64,000 nt of DNA from Hyphomicrobiales bacterium (lineage in GTDB: Bacteria; Pseudomonadota; Alphaproteobacteria; Rhizobiales; Rhizobiaceae): positions 62,001 through 126,000 of the forward strand of contig UCGV01000007.1 in NCBI GenBank assembly GCA_900471925.1. Reading direction: 5' to 3'. A program made the translations under genes and the position numbers. The number at the start of each line of letters is the position of its first letter. Position 1 is the stretch's first letter. Below are positions 52,451 to 61,110 of the stretch, piece by piece. The notes beneath the pieces are model-generated. The model was given only the letters and a program-made list of their open reading frames with translations. It was not told the origin of the DNA and did not search any database.

Positions 52451-53772
52451 TTCAGGAAGTCCTTCAGCGACTTGTCCATCTGGGCGACGCCGTCCTCGAC
52501 GCTGATCGAGCCCGCCATCATCTTCTGATAGAGTGGCGTCCAGGTCCCGTCGAAGAGCGAACTCGTGCCGAGAAGGCTCATCCATTTCGGCGTGACAAGA
52601 TCGGCATTGTTGATCGTGTCGAGGAGGACCTTGTATTTCGGATCGGCGGAATAATACGGATCGGCAAGCGCTTCCTTGTTTGCCGGGATCATGCCGTTCA
52701 CCTTCATGTAGAGAACGATGCCCTTGGCCGAGGTGTAGTATTTCAGGTACTTGATGACGTCCTCGTCCTTCTTTGTCTGCGAGAACATGCCGAGAGCACC
52801 GACATACATGAAGTCGGCCCGGCCGCCCGGACCTTCGGGGAAGCGGAACAGGCCGTAGTCCCAGCCCTCCTTGTCGAAGGCCTCCTTGGTCGCCTGCATT
52901 TCCCAGGGACCCATCATCGCCATCGCCACTTTGCCGGCCCGGAAATTGTTGGCGACGTCACGCACCGTGTCGGAGATCGTGCTCGGCGGCGAAGAGCCGT
53001 CCTTGAACAGCTGGACCAGCCATTTGAAGCCCGCAACGGTACCGGGAGAATCCCAGGTCACGGCATCGGCCGCCGTGCTTTCGGAATATTTGTTGACGAC
53101 CAGACGACCGCCGAACGCCTTGGCGGTGGTGATATACTGGCGCACCGGTCCGCCTTCGGCACCAACGGTCAGATCGACGCCCCACTGGTCGACACGCCCG
53201 TCGCCATCCGTGTCCTTCGTCAGCCTCTTGGCGACTTCGGCAAATTCCTCAACCGTCTGCGGCGGCTTTTCTGGATCAAGGCCGGCATTCTTGAACATGG
53301 TCTTGTTGTAGAACCAGAGTTCCGTTGCCAGCATCTTCGGGATCGCCCAGATATGCGGCTCGGTCTCGCCTTCCTTGGGGAAGGTCACGTCCTTCCAGGC
53401 AACGTCGAAGATCTCGTTCTTCCAGGCGTCATCGACATATTGATCGAGCGGCTTCACGTAGCCGATATTGGCAGCGGCTCCCGCATCGGCGAGACGGCCG
53501 ACATCGGGCAGACCCGTGCCGGCATTGAAGGCGGCAAGGATCTTCTGCTCATGCGTATCCCAGGGCGTGGCTTCGATCTGGACCTTGATATTCGGCTGCT
53601 CGGCTTCGAAACCCGCGATAAGGGCATTGATGCCCTTGATATCGGCCGGGCGCAGATTGGTCTGCCACTGCACGAGCGTATCGACGTCCTGAGCGAGCGC
53701 CATGCCCGGCAGAGCCGCTGCAAGCGCAAGGCCACTCGTTCCCAGCAAAAATTGCCGACGCTTCACTTCCAT
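52447..53772 (-). CDS. Sugar ABC transporter substrate-binding protein, family 1
   Basis: A 441-residue periplasmic binding protein with a twin-arginine-like signal (MEVKRRQFLLGTSGLAL onward, cleavage after MALA). The mature part shows QTNLRPADIKGINALIAGFEAEQPNIKVQIE and FRAGKVAMAMMGPW, the family-1 ligand-site block. ATG 53772 follows GAGGAGGAGAACC. It is the first gene of the operon running to 46421; a degenerate copy of the 62942 palindrome lies upstream (53883-53899). Confidence 0.9.
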   Translation of the reverse strand: MEVKRRQFLLGTSGLALAAALPGMALAQDVDTLVQWQTNLRPADIKGINALIAGFEAEQPNIKVQIEATPWDTHEQKILAAFNAGTGLPDVGRLADAGAAANIGYVKPLDQYVDDAWKNEIFDVAWKDVTFPKEGETEPHIWAIPKMLATELWFYNKTMFKNAGLDPEKPPQTVEEFAEVAKRLTKDTDGDGRVDQWGVDLTVGAEGGPVRQYITTAKAFGGRLVVNKYSESTAADAVTWDSPGTVAGFKWLVQLFKDGSSPPSTISDTVRDVANNFRAGKVAMAMMGPWEMQATKEAFDKEGWDYGLFRFPEGPGGRADFMYVGALGMFSQTKKDEDVIKYLKYYTSAKGIVLYMKVNGMIPANKEALADPYYSADPKYKVLLDTINNADLVTPKWMSLLGTSSLFDGTWTPLYQKMMAGSISVEDGVAQMDKSLKDFLK

Positions 53773-53882
53773 TTCGGTTCTCCTCCTCGGTTGGCGATCC
53801 AGGGCTCCTCAACCCTTTCGGCTTTTCAGCCAGGCCGCACGCTGCGGCGCTTCGCGATTTTCTCCGCTCCAACTCTCCAAAA

Positions 53883-53899
53883 TAATATATAATATACGA
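53883..53899. promoter_or_regulatory. Candidate operator, degenerate copy of the 62942 palindrome
   Basis: Reads TAATATAT-A-ATATACGA. The right half is identical to that of the perfect palindrome at 62942-62958 and the left half matches it at 6 of 8 positions. It is just downstream of the predicted -10 box of the 53772 operon (- strand), where a bound repressor would block initiation. The regulator encoded at 54055 is the likely ligand (inference). Confidence 0.55.
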
Positions 53900-53907
53900 T
53901 CGGAACC

Positions 53908-53936
53908 AATAAAGGCCCGTCGCCCCCGAATGTCAA
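53908..53936 (-). promoter_or_regulatory. Sigma70-like promoter of the 53772 operon
   Basis: On the - strand: TTGACA at 53936-53931, 17-base spacer, TTTATT at 53913-53908. The -35 is perfect and the -10 is weak (3 of 6), fitting a regulated promoter. Confidence 0.45.
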
Positions 53937-54054
53937 GCAGCTATTGGTGGAGATCGAAACGACAACGCGACAGCGCACGCCCGCCGGCCACGACGGGGCG
54001 GCGAATGACGCTCAGAAGCGTCAACCACTTATTTTTATTGTGAAAATACTGGCG

Positions 54055-54783
54055 CTACGCCTTGGCGCTGCGCATTAGCCGCAAAATATCGGCCAATGAA
54101 TGCTCTATATGTGTCCGCTCAATGGCACGCGCCTGATCTGCATCGCGCGCCTCGATTGCGCGGACCAGCGCGCGATGTTCCGCGATGATTTCCTCAACCC
54201 GTTCGGCGAGATAGCCATAGCGATTGCGCAATGTTCGGATCAACGCATCCTGATGGCCAAGGATGCGGGTCACCTCGCGATTGGGCTTGATGTCGTAGAC
54301 GCGAAGATGGAAATTGCGATTGCAGTTGGAGACGGCCTGCGGATCCTTGGCGATAACAGCCGCTTCGAACTTTGCCTGAAGCGCGTCGAGATCGCGCACG
54401 TCTTCTACCGTGGCAACAGAAGCCGCGCGCCAGACCATTTCGGGTTCCACCATGATGCGGATATCGAAGATCTCCGTCACGAACGTCTCGTCGATCGCCC
54501 TCACGCGTGCGCCACGGTTGGCATGGAGGACGACGAGCCCTTCCACTTCGAGCTGGTTCAGCGCCTCGCGGATGGGCGGCGCCGTTACGCCGTAGCGCTC
54601 GCACAGGGCACTGATCACCAGTCGCGACTCGTCACCGAAATAGCCATCGACGATATCGTCCCTGATGGCGTCACGGACCCGGGAATAACCTGGCGGGCTG
54701 ACGATACTCCTCGACGCCGTGAGCGTCCCCCGCACCGGCTTCTCGTCCTGCTCGATACGTTCTTCTTCTCGTCCGATCGCCAA
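54055..54783 (-). CDS. GntR-family transcriptional regulator (FCD subfamily)
   Basis: A 242-residue regulator. The winged helix is YSRVRDAIRDDIVDGYFGDESRLVISALCERYGVTAPPIREALNQLEVEGLVV (about 33-85), with recognition helix VTAPPIREAL. The FCD domain carries metal-site segments NRNFHLRVYDI, EHRALVRAIEARD and THIEHSLADIL. It lies between two importer operons on the same strand, 106 bases after the paralogue-2 gene and 282 before the CUT1 operon, and is the last gene of a run from 62754. Similar palindromes before 53772 and 62754 make it the probable shared repressor. Confidence 0.87.
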   Translation of the reverse strand: MAIGREEERIEQDEKPVRGTLTASRSIVSPPGYSRVRDAIRDDIVDGYFGDESRLVISALCERYGVTAPPIREALNQLEVEGLVVLHANRGARVRAIDETFVTEIFDIRIMVEPEMVWRAASVATVEDVRDLDALQAKFEAAVIAKDPQAVSNCNRNFHLRVYDIKPNREVTRILGHQDALIRTLRNRYGYLAERVEEIIAEHRALVRAIEARDADQARAIERTHIEHSLADILRLMRSAKA

Positions 54784-54889
54784 TTGCCGCCCTGCCGCAC
54801 TGCAAAAACATTAGATGGCTAGGGAATAACAGTCCATCGCGCCCGGTCAAGAGTGCTCGACCGGGCATGCAGGGGCCGCACCGAATGCG

Positions 54890-56089
54890 TCATTGCACGA
54901 CGATATGGTCGACAAGGTTGCGCTTGACGTAGTCCCAGTCATATTCGACGCCGAGCCCCGGCCCGTCGAGCGGCGGATAGCAGCCATCCTTGCCGACCGC
55001 ATCCATCTTGTCGGAATAATCCGACCGGTAGATGGTGCCGACCGCCTCGCCGCGCGATGGGCCGACCATCGCAAGCTCATAGAAATTCGTGTTGCGGATC
55101 GAATTCATGCAATGGCGATGCGCCGGGCCGTTGCCGTGCAACTCGACATCGAGGCCGAAGGCTTCCGCCATATGTGCGATCTTCATCGTGCCGGTAATGC
55201 CGATGTCGAGATCCGGATCGGCGCGGACGAAATCCGTGCCGTCGGCAATCACGATATTGGCCATCGCCTCGACGCCGCGCACGTGCTCGCCAAGCAGGAT
55301 TGGCGTCTTGATCATTTCACGCAGCCGCCGATGAGCATGGGCGGCGAGGCCGCCGTCGCTGTAGGGATCCTCGTACCAGTAGAAACCGGCTTCATCGCAG
55401 GCGCGCCCGACGAGGACCGCGTCGCCGAACGTCTTCAGATGACAGGCGGAATCATGCATCAGTGCCATGCGCCCGCCGACGCGTCGTCCAAGCGCCAGGA
55501 TGGCACCGATATCGCGCTCCGTGCCGCCATCTGTCCAGCCGTGCATCTTGAAGCCTCGAAAGCCGAGCTCGTAGCATTCCTCGGCAAAATCGGCGAAGGC
55601 TTCGGGCGTGGCAAGCCCGCCGCCATCACCGCCGAACCAGGTGCTGGCATAGGCAGGAAGCCGCCGTGGCGTGCCGCCGAGGAGCTGGGTCACCGATGCC
55701 CCGGCTCGTTTGCCGGCAAGGTCCCACAGGGCGTTATCGATCTGGCAGGCGCCGATCCGGTCCTCTTTGCGCAAGTATCGCCGCGCTTTCTCGTAGACCT
55801 GCTCGCGGCCGAGAGCATTATCGCCGAGAATCCATTTCGCCAGAAATTTCGTATGCAGGACAGTGTCGGAACGGCCGCCGATATATTCGCCGCGCGAACC
55901 GTCCACCGTTTCGATCGTGACACCGAGCCGCGTCCGCTTCGTGCGGACGCCGGGCATGTCGATACCACCCGGATTGACGTCAAAGGCCACATTGTTCATC
56001 TCCTGTGTGAACAGGAAGATCTCCACCTTGCGGATCGCAGCACCCTTGCCTGCGGTATCGGCATTCGCCGTCGTCTGCATGTCGCTCAT
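54890..56089 (-). CDS. Enolase-superfamily enzyme, KMH subgroup (paralogue 2)
   Basis: A 399-residue relative of the genes at 46421 and 56108. It has K181-M-H183 (RGFKMHGWTDGG), D213 (LMHDSAC), E240 (WYEDPYSDGG) and E268 (LGEHVRG), so the metal site is intact. It differs most near the N-terminus (EIFLFTQEMNNVAFDVNP) and the C-terminal third (ELHGNGPAHRHCMNSIRNTN), regions that shape substrate binding, so it may have a different substrate from paralogues 1 and 3. It lies 18 bases after paralogue 3 and belongs to the importer operon from 62754. Confidence 0.82.
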   Translation of the reverse strand: MSDMQTTANADTAGKGAAIRKVEIFLFTQEMNNVAFDVNPGGIDMPGVRTKRTRLGVTIETVDGSRGEYIGGRSDTVLHTKFLAKWILGDNALGREQVYEKARRYLRKEDRIGACQIDNALWDLAGKRAGASVTQLLGGTPRRLPAYASTWFGGDGGGLATPEAFADFAEECYELGFRGFKMHGWTDGGTERDIGAILALGRRVGGRMALMHDSACHLKTFGDAVLVGRACDEAGFYWYEDPYSDGGLAAHAHRRLREMIKTPILLGEHVRGVEAMANIVIADGTDFVRADPDLDIGITGTMKIAHMAEAFGLDVELHGNGPAHRHCMNSIRNTNFYELAMVGPSRGEAVGTIYRSDYSDKMDAVGKDGCYPPLDGPGLGVEYDWDYVKRNLVDHIVVQ

Positions 56090-56107
56090 TGCGGTCCCTC
56101 CCGATCC

Positions 56108-57307
56108 TTATTCCACTATTACGCGCGAGGTGGTCAGTGCCTCGATGCGCTCCCAGTCATAGGTCACGCCGAGCCCTGGACCCGATGGAACCGGGAAGGT
56201 CCCGTCCGAGCTCACATCATCAAGCGCATCGCTGTAGTCGCAGGCGTAGACAGGCGCGCTGAAATTTGCCCGTGACGGTCCGACCATCGACAGTTCGTAG
56301 AAATTCGTATTGCGGATGGCGGCCATGCAGTGGCGATGGGCCGGTCCCGGCGCATGCAATTCGACATCCAGGCCAAGCGCTTCGGCAAAACGCGCAATCT
56401 TCATCGTACCGGTGATGCCGATATCGAAATCCGGATCGGCGCGCACGAAGTCGGTGCCATCTGCCAGCACGAGTGTTGCCAGGCTCTCCAGGCCGCGCAC
56501 ATGCTCGCCGAGCAGGATCGGCGTCCTGATCATTTCCCTGAGCCGCCGATGGGCGTGGGCCGCGAGTCCCCCATCGCTGTAGGGATCCTCGTACCAGTAG
56601 AAGCCCGCCTCGTCACAGGCGCGTCCGACCTCCAGCGCATCGGCAAAGGTGATGAAGCTGCAGGCGGAATCGTGCATCAGGGCCATGCGGCCGCCGACAC
56701 GGCGCCCAAGCGCGCGCACGGCTGCAACATCTCGCGCCGTCTTGCCGTCAGACCAGCCATGCATCTTGAAGGCGCGATATCCCATCGCGTAGCATTCTTC
56801 GGCGAAATCGGCATAGGCTTCGGGGCCGGAGAGCCCTCCGCCATCGCCACCGAACCAAGTGCTGGCATAGGCCTTCACCGCGCGCTTGGAGCCGCCGAGC
56901 ATGTTGGCGACCGACATGTTGAGGCGCTGGCCGGCAAGGTCCCACATTGCGATGTCGATGACACCGGCGCCCATGCGGTCTTCCTTGCGCAGCTGCCGTC
57001 TGATCCGCGTGTAGGCTTCTTCGCGCGCAAAACAATCCATGCCGAGGATCGCCTTGGCGCAGGCGACCGCCTGTGCCAGCGAATTTGCCTGTCCGCCGAC
57101 GTAGGATCCCTTGGCACCGTCCTTCGTCTCGATGGTGACCGCAAGGCGGGTTCGGTTTGTAGTGACGCCGGGCATGTCGATGCCACCCTGAACCCCGACC
57201 ATGGGGTAGGAAATCATCCGGATTTCAATCTTGCTTATTGCGGTGCCGACTGAGCGAGGATTATCCCGGCGCTCCGTTTCTGCCGCAACCGATGTTTCTG
57301 CACTCAT
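56108..57307 (-). CDS. Enolase-superfamily enzyme, KMH subgroup (paralogue 3)
   Basis: A 399-residue protein, nearly the same length and order as paralogue 1: long blocks near residues 240-335 (EDPYSDGGLAAHAHRRLREM and beyond) differ at only a few positions. K181-M-H183 (RAFKMHGWSDG) replaces K-x-K, and the metal ligands D213, E240 and E268 are present. ATG 57307 follows GGAGAGGGAT; an ATG at 57319 has no such site. It follows the F-type ATPase gene of the Dpp/Opp-type importer by 36 bases and is probably cotranscribed with it. Confidence 0.82.
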   Translation of the reverse strand: MSAETSVAAETERRDNPRSVGTAISKIEIRMISYPMVGVQGGIDMPGVTTNRTRLAVTIETKDGAKGSYVGGQANSLAQAVACAKAILGMDCFAREEAYTRIRRQLRKEDRMGAGVIDIAMWDLAGQRLNMSVANMLGGSKRAVKAYASTWFGGDGGGLSGPEAYADFAEECYAMGYRAFKMHGWSDGKTARDVAAVRALGRRVGGRMALMHDSACSFITFADALEVGRACDEAGFYWYEDPYSDGGLAAHAHRRLREMIRTPILLGEHVRGLESLATLVLADGTDFVRADPDFDIGITGTMKIARFAEALGLDVELHAPGPAHRHCMAAIRNTNFYELSMVGPSRANFSAPVYACDYSDALDDVSSDGTFPVPSGPGLGVTYDWERIEALTTSRVIVE

Positions 57308-57343
57308 ATCCCTCTCCAATCTGACAGGATGGCGAATTTTGGC

Positions 57344-58330
57344 TCAGGCGAATTCGGCGTGTGGCGCGGCGGGAATCTGGATCGGCCAGGGCGCTGCGAA
57401 ATGACAGGCAGCGATGTGGCCATCGCCAAGCGCCCTCGCAGGCGGTTCCTCTACGCGACAAATATCCTGCGCCATCGGGCAGCGCGGGTGGAAACGGCAA
57501 CCGGTCGGAATGGCAGCGGGGCTCGGCGGATCGCCCGGTAACAGGATGCGCTGGCGCCGCCGGCGCGGATGCGAGGCAGGAACAGCCGAAAGCAGCGCCT
57601 GGCTATAGGGATGGTGGGGGGCGGAAAAGAACTGCTCCTTCGGCGCGATTTCCATGATCTTGCCGAGATACATGACCGCCACGCGATCGGCGATGTGACG
57701 CACGGTCGGCATGTCATGGGAGATGAACAGATAGGCGGTGCCCTTCTCCTGCTGCAGATCCTGCAGGATATTGATCACCTGGGAACGGATCGAAACATCG
57801 AGCGCCGATACCGGCTCGTCGGCGACGATCAGCTTCGGGCTCAGCGCAAAGGCTCGGATAATGCCGAGGCGCTGGCGCTGACCGCCGGAAAATTGCCGAG
57901 GCCGCTGGCCGATATGCCGTGCACTGAGGCCGACCGCCTCCAGAAGCTGGCCGGCGACACTGCTGCGCTGCTTCGGTCCCCTGATCATTCCGTGCACGAC
58001 CATCGGCTCGGTGACGATATCACCGGCGGTCATGCGCGGATCCAGCGAGGAATAGGGATCCTGGAACACGAACTGCAGCTCCCGCCGCACCGACCGCAAC
58101 GCCTTTTGCGAGAGGCCCGATATATCGACACCGTCGAATTCGATGCCGCCTTTCGTCAAGCCGGTCAGGCCGAGGACCATTCTCGCGACGGTCGATTTAC
58201 CGCAGCCCGATTCCCCGACGAGCGCGAGTGTCTCTCCCGCTTTGATATCGAAAGACACGCCATCGACGGCGCGGATCGTGTGGCCGTAGATCTTGGCGAC
58301 ATTGTCCAGCTTCAGGATTGTTTCGCTCAT
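57344..58330 (-). CDS. ABC transporter ATP-binding protein, OppF/DppF-type
   Basis: A 328-residue ATPase with Walker [10 protein letters not shown] near residue 43, signature FSGGQRQR near 150, Walker [13 protein letters not shown] and a C-terminal cysteine motif [14 protein letters not shown] that could hold an iron-sulfur centre. The ATG at 58330 overlaps the stop of the D-type ATPase (ATGA); the open frame further upstream lies within that gene. Fifth gene of the operon from 62754. Confidence 0.9.
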   Translation of the reverse strand: MSETILKLDNVAKIYGHTIRAVDGVSFDIKAGETLALVGESGCGKSTVARMVLGLTGLTKGGIEFDGVDISGLSQKALRSVRRELQFVFQDPYSSLDPRMTAGDIVTEPMVVHGMIRGPKQRSSVAGQLLEAVGLSARHIGQRPRQFSGGQRQRLGIIRAFALSPKLIVADEPVSALDVSIRSQVINILQDLQQEKGTAYLFISHDMPTVRHIADRVAVMYLGKIMEIAPKEQFFSAPHHPYSQALLSAVPASHPRRRRQRILLPGDPPSPAAIPTGCRFHPRCPMAQDICRVEEPPARALGDGHIAACHFAAPWPIQIPAAPHAEFA

Positions 58331-59304
58331 CCGTGATCGCCCCTTGCCCAGCATGCGACCCTCTGGCTGCGGCCGATACTTTCCAGAACAGGAATTTGCT
58401 TGTCGCAGACGACGAGCCGCTCGCCGCAGCGCGGATTGAACGCGCATCCGGGTGGCGTTTCGGAAATATGGGGAACCGCGCCGCCGATCGCCGGCAGCCG
58501 GCGCACAAGCGGGCTTTCGAGCGACGGTGTCGATCCGAGAAGCCCCATCGAATAGGGATGCATCGTCCGGTCGAAGAGGTCGACGACTTCGGCCTCCTCC
58601 ACGACCTTGCCGCAATACATCACGCAGACCCGCTGCGCGAGTTCGGCAATCACCCCGAAATCATGGGTGATGATGATGACGGCAAGCTTCATCTCCTCCT
58701 GCAATCCGCGCAACAGTTCCAGGACCTGGGCCTGGATTGTCACATCGAGTGCGGTCGTCGGCTCATCGGCGATCACCAGTTTCGGTTCGCAGGAGAGCGC
58801 CATGGCAATCATCACCCGCTGGCGCATGCCGCCGGAAAGCTCATGCGGATAGGCTTTGAACCGGGCGACCGGATCGGGAATGCCGACGCGGGCGAGAAGA
58901 TCGAGTGCGCGGCTGCGCGCTGCCGCTTCCGAAAGCTTCAGGTGCCGGATGATCGGCGCCGTGATCTGGCGACCGACCGTCATGACGGGATTGAGTGCCG
59001 TCATCGGCTCCTGGAAGATCATGGCAATGTCCTTGCCCCTGATCCCGTCAAGCCCGCGGCGATCGAGCTGCAGCAGATTGCGGCCATCAAAGCTCACTTC
59101 GCCGCCGACAACCTGCCCGGCCTCGGGAAGCAGGCCCATCGTGGCCAGTGCCGTCAGGCTCTTGCCCGAACCGGACTCACCGACGAGCCCGAGACATTCG
59201 CCGCGCGCGATGGAAAGATCGACCCCACGCAATGCCGAGACCGTTCCCTTACTGCTGCGGAATTCGACCTGAAGGTTCCTGATCGAAAGGAGAGTATCTG
59301 TCAT
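58327..59304 (-). CDS. ABC transporter ATP-binding protein, OppD/DppD-type
   Basis: A 325-residue ATPase with Walker [10 protein letters not shown] near residue 42, signature LSGGMRQR near 155, Walker [13 protein letters not shown] and the cysteine motif [14 protein letters not shown] with a further Cys in VACWARG. Its ATG overlaps the permease stop by four bases, and its stop overlaps the F-type gene, so the B-C-D-F cassette is tightly coupled. Confidence 0.91.
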   Translation of the reverse strand: MTDTLLSIRNLQVEFRSSKGTVSALRGVDLSIARGECLGLVGESGSGKSLTALATMGLLPEAGQVVGGEVSFDGRNLLQLDRRGLDGIRGKDIAMIFQEPMTALNPVMTVGRQITAPIIRHLKLSEAAARSRALDLLARVGIPDPVARFKAYPHELSGGMRQRVMIAMALSCEPKLVIADEPTTALDVTIQAQVLELLRGLQEEMKLAVIIITHDFGVIAELAQRVCVMYCGKVVEEAEVVDLFDRTMHPYSMGLLGSTPSLESPLVRRLPAIGGAVPHISETPPGCAFNPRCGERLVVCDKQIPVLESIGRSQRVACWARGDHG

Positions 59305-60113
59305 CGTGTCAGCCGATCCGGATCAAGATAGTCGCGTAGCGCATCTCCAAGAATATTGAAGGCGAGCACCGCCAGTGTGATGGCGAGCCCGGCAAAGAGC
59401 GCCGGCAGCGGTGAACTGAAGAGATTGGAGACACCTTCACGCACGATATTGCCCCAGGAGGGCGCCGGTGCCTGGGCGCCGAGACCGATGAAGCTCAGCG
59501 ACGCCTCCAGCCGGATGGCCGTGCCGATCCAGATGGTCGTCATGACCACCAGCGGCCCGGCAATGTTGGGAAGGATATGGACGAAGATCGTGCCGAAACT
59601 CGGCCTGCCCATGGCAATCGACGCATCGATATAACTTTCCTGCCGGACCGAAAGTGAGGCAGCACGGGCAAGGCGCACGAAGGATGGAATAAGAGCCGAG
59701 GCGATCGCAACGGACAGGTTCTGGATGCCCGGTCCAAGCATGGCGACAATCAGCACGCCGAGCAGCAGCGGGTCGAAGGACATCATCACGTCGGTGATGC
59801 GAGTGACGACGCGCTCCGTCCAGCCGCCGAAGAAGGCGGCTGCCATGCCGAGCGAAATGCCGATCACGCCGGCGATCAACGGGGCGGCGAGCCCGATCGT
59901 CATCGACAGCCTTGCACCGCTGATGAGGCGCGACAGCACATCCCGGCCGAGCGTGTCGGTGCCAAGCCAATAGTCGGCAGACGGCCCGGCTTCCTGGGCT
60001 GCGATATTCTGGAGCAGCGGATCATGCGGCTCGATCGCCGGGCCGAGTACGACGACGACCAGAAGGATCGCGAGAATAACCAGGGCCACGACGAAGAAGA
60101 TACGGTCGAGCAT
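59301..60113 (-). CDS. ABC transporter permease, DppC-type
   Basis: A 270-residue inner-membrane permease. After the first helix comes HDPLLQNIAAQEAGPSADYWLGTDTLGRDVLSRLISGAR, the standard DppC block, then four or five helices and the coupling loop SYIDASIAMGRPSFGTIFVHILPNI. It ends [16 protein letters not shown]. It is one base after the DppB-type gene and overlaps the next ATPase gene. Confidence 0.91.
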   Translation of the reverse strand: MLDRIFFVVALVILAILLVVVVLGPAIEPHDPLLQNIAAQEAGPSADYWLGTDTLGRDVLSRLISGARLSMTIGLAAPLIAGVIGISLGMAAAFFGGWTERVVTRITDVMMSFDPLLLGVLIVAMLGPGIQNLSVAIASALIPSFVRLARAASLSVRQESYIDASIAMGRPSFGTIFVHILPNIAGPLVVMTTIWIGTAIRLEASLSFIGLGAQAPAPSWGNIVREGVSNLFSSPLPALFAGLAITLAVLAFNILGDALRDYLDPDRLTR

Positions 60114-60114
60114 G

Positions 60115-61047
60115 TCAGTTCGTCCTCACGCGCGGGTCGATCACCGCATAGAGCAGGTCGGTGATCAGGTTGACGGTGACGACCAGCAGCGACAGCATGA
60201 CGAGCCCTCCCTGGATCAGCGTATAGTCACGCGACGTGATGGCGCCGACGAGCAGCTGGCCGACGCCCGGACGGTTGAAGACAAGCTCGATTGCGATCGT
60301 GCCGCCAAGTGTTGCGATGATCGACAGCGAGATCTGTGTCGTGATCGGGATCATGGCGTTGCGCAGAATGTGCCGCCAGATGACATTCTGTTCGGAAAGC
60401 CCGAGCGAGCGCGCGGTTCGGACAAAATCACGCCCGCTGGAATCGAGGACGGCGGTGCGCACGAAACGAATGAGGCCGAACCCCTTGAGCACGCCGAGCG
60501 TAATTGCCGGAAGCGCGAGATAGGAAAGGTCGAATGCCGACTTGCCGCCGCCGAGCAGCGGAAACCAGTGCAGCTTCAGACCGAAGACGACGAGCAGCAC
60601 GAGACCGATGTAAAAATCCGGAAGCGCCGAGCCGAAGAGCGCGATCAGTCGTGTCGAATGATCGGCGCCACCGCCTGCCTTCATGGCCGAGACCACACCC
60701 AGCGGCAGGCCGACAAGAATGCCGATCAGCGTCGAGCTGATGGTCAGCATGATGGTGAAGGGCAGATGCCGCATCATTGTGGTGGCGACATCCACCCGGT
60801 TGACCAGCGATTGACCGAGATCGAAATGCAGAAGCCCCCAGAGGAACTGCCCGTATTGCACCAGCAGCGGCTGGTCCAGGCCAAGCGTGCGGCGGGCATT
60901 GGCGATCGCTTCCGCGCCGGCCCTGTCTCCGAGCATTGCTATGACGGGGTCGCCAGGCAATAGACGCATGGCGAAGAAAACGAAGCTGAAAACGAGGAAC
61001 GCCGTCAACAGCGCCTCGCCAGCTCGTTTCAAGACGAAGCTGAGCAC
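60115..61047 (-). CDS. ABC transporter permease, DppB-type
   Basis: A 310-residue inner-membrane permease. The chosen start is GTG 61047 (LSFVLKRAGEALLTAFLVF), with AAGGA eight bases before it; a TTG at 61062 is in frame but would overlap the ribosome-binding site. RLLPGDPVIAMLGDRAG near residue 30 and the ending LLYAVIDPRVRTN are family marks, and the coupling loop is DFVRTARSLGLSEQNVIWRHILRNAM. It follows the binding-protein gene, with a stem-loop in the gap. Confidence 0.9.
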   Translation of the reverse strand: MLSFVLKRAGEALLTAFLVFSFVFFAMRLLPGDPVIAMLGDRAGAEAIANARRTLGLDQPLLVQYGQFLWGLLHFDLGQSLVNRVDVATTMMRHLPFTIMLTISSTLIGILVGLPLGVVSAMKAGGGADHSTRLIALFGSALPDFYIGLVLLVVFGLKLHWFPLLGGGKSAFDLSYLALPAITLGVLKGFGLIRFVRTAVLDSSGRDFVRTARSLGLSEQNVIWRHILRNAMIPITTQISLSIIATLGGTIAIELVFNRPGVGQLLVGAITSRDYTLIQGGLVMLSLLVVTVNLITDLLYAVIDPRVRTN

Positions 61048-61077
61048 ATTCTTGTCCTTCAACCGACCGCTGGAAAT

Positions 61078-61101
61078 GGCGGGGCCGGTGATGACCCCGC
61101 C
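61078..61101 (-). other. Intercistronic stem-loop after binding-protein gene
   Basis: Perfect 7-bp stem GGCGGGG (61078-61084) / CCCCGCC (61095-61101), 10-base loop, 10 bases past the binding-protein stop and before the permease start. It is the third such hairpin in the same position among the importer operons of this window. Confidence 0.7.
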
Positions 61102-61110
61102 TGCTTCACG

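Larger units (their letters stand above)
53773..54054. promoter_or_regulatory. Regulatory region before the CUT1 operon, 282 bases
   Basis: No gene was found. Contains a -35 TTGACA (- strand, 53936-53931), spacer of 17 and -10-like TTTATT (53913-53908), then the AT-rich imperfect dyad at 53883-53899 around the expected start of transcription. The GntR gene ending at 54055 lies upstream on the same strand. Confidence 0.6.

Noticed and set aside
46892..56600. Repeated stretches such as TAGGGATCCTCGTACCAGTA in three places
   Set aside because: They encode the same conserved YEDPYSDGG region of the three paralogous enzymes; not a mobile or regulatory repeat.
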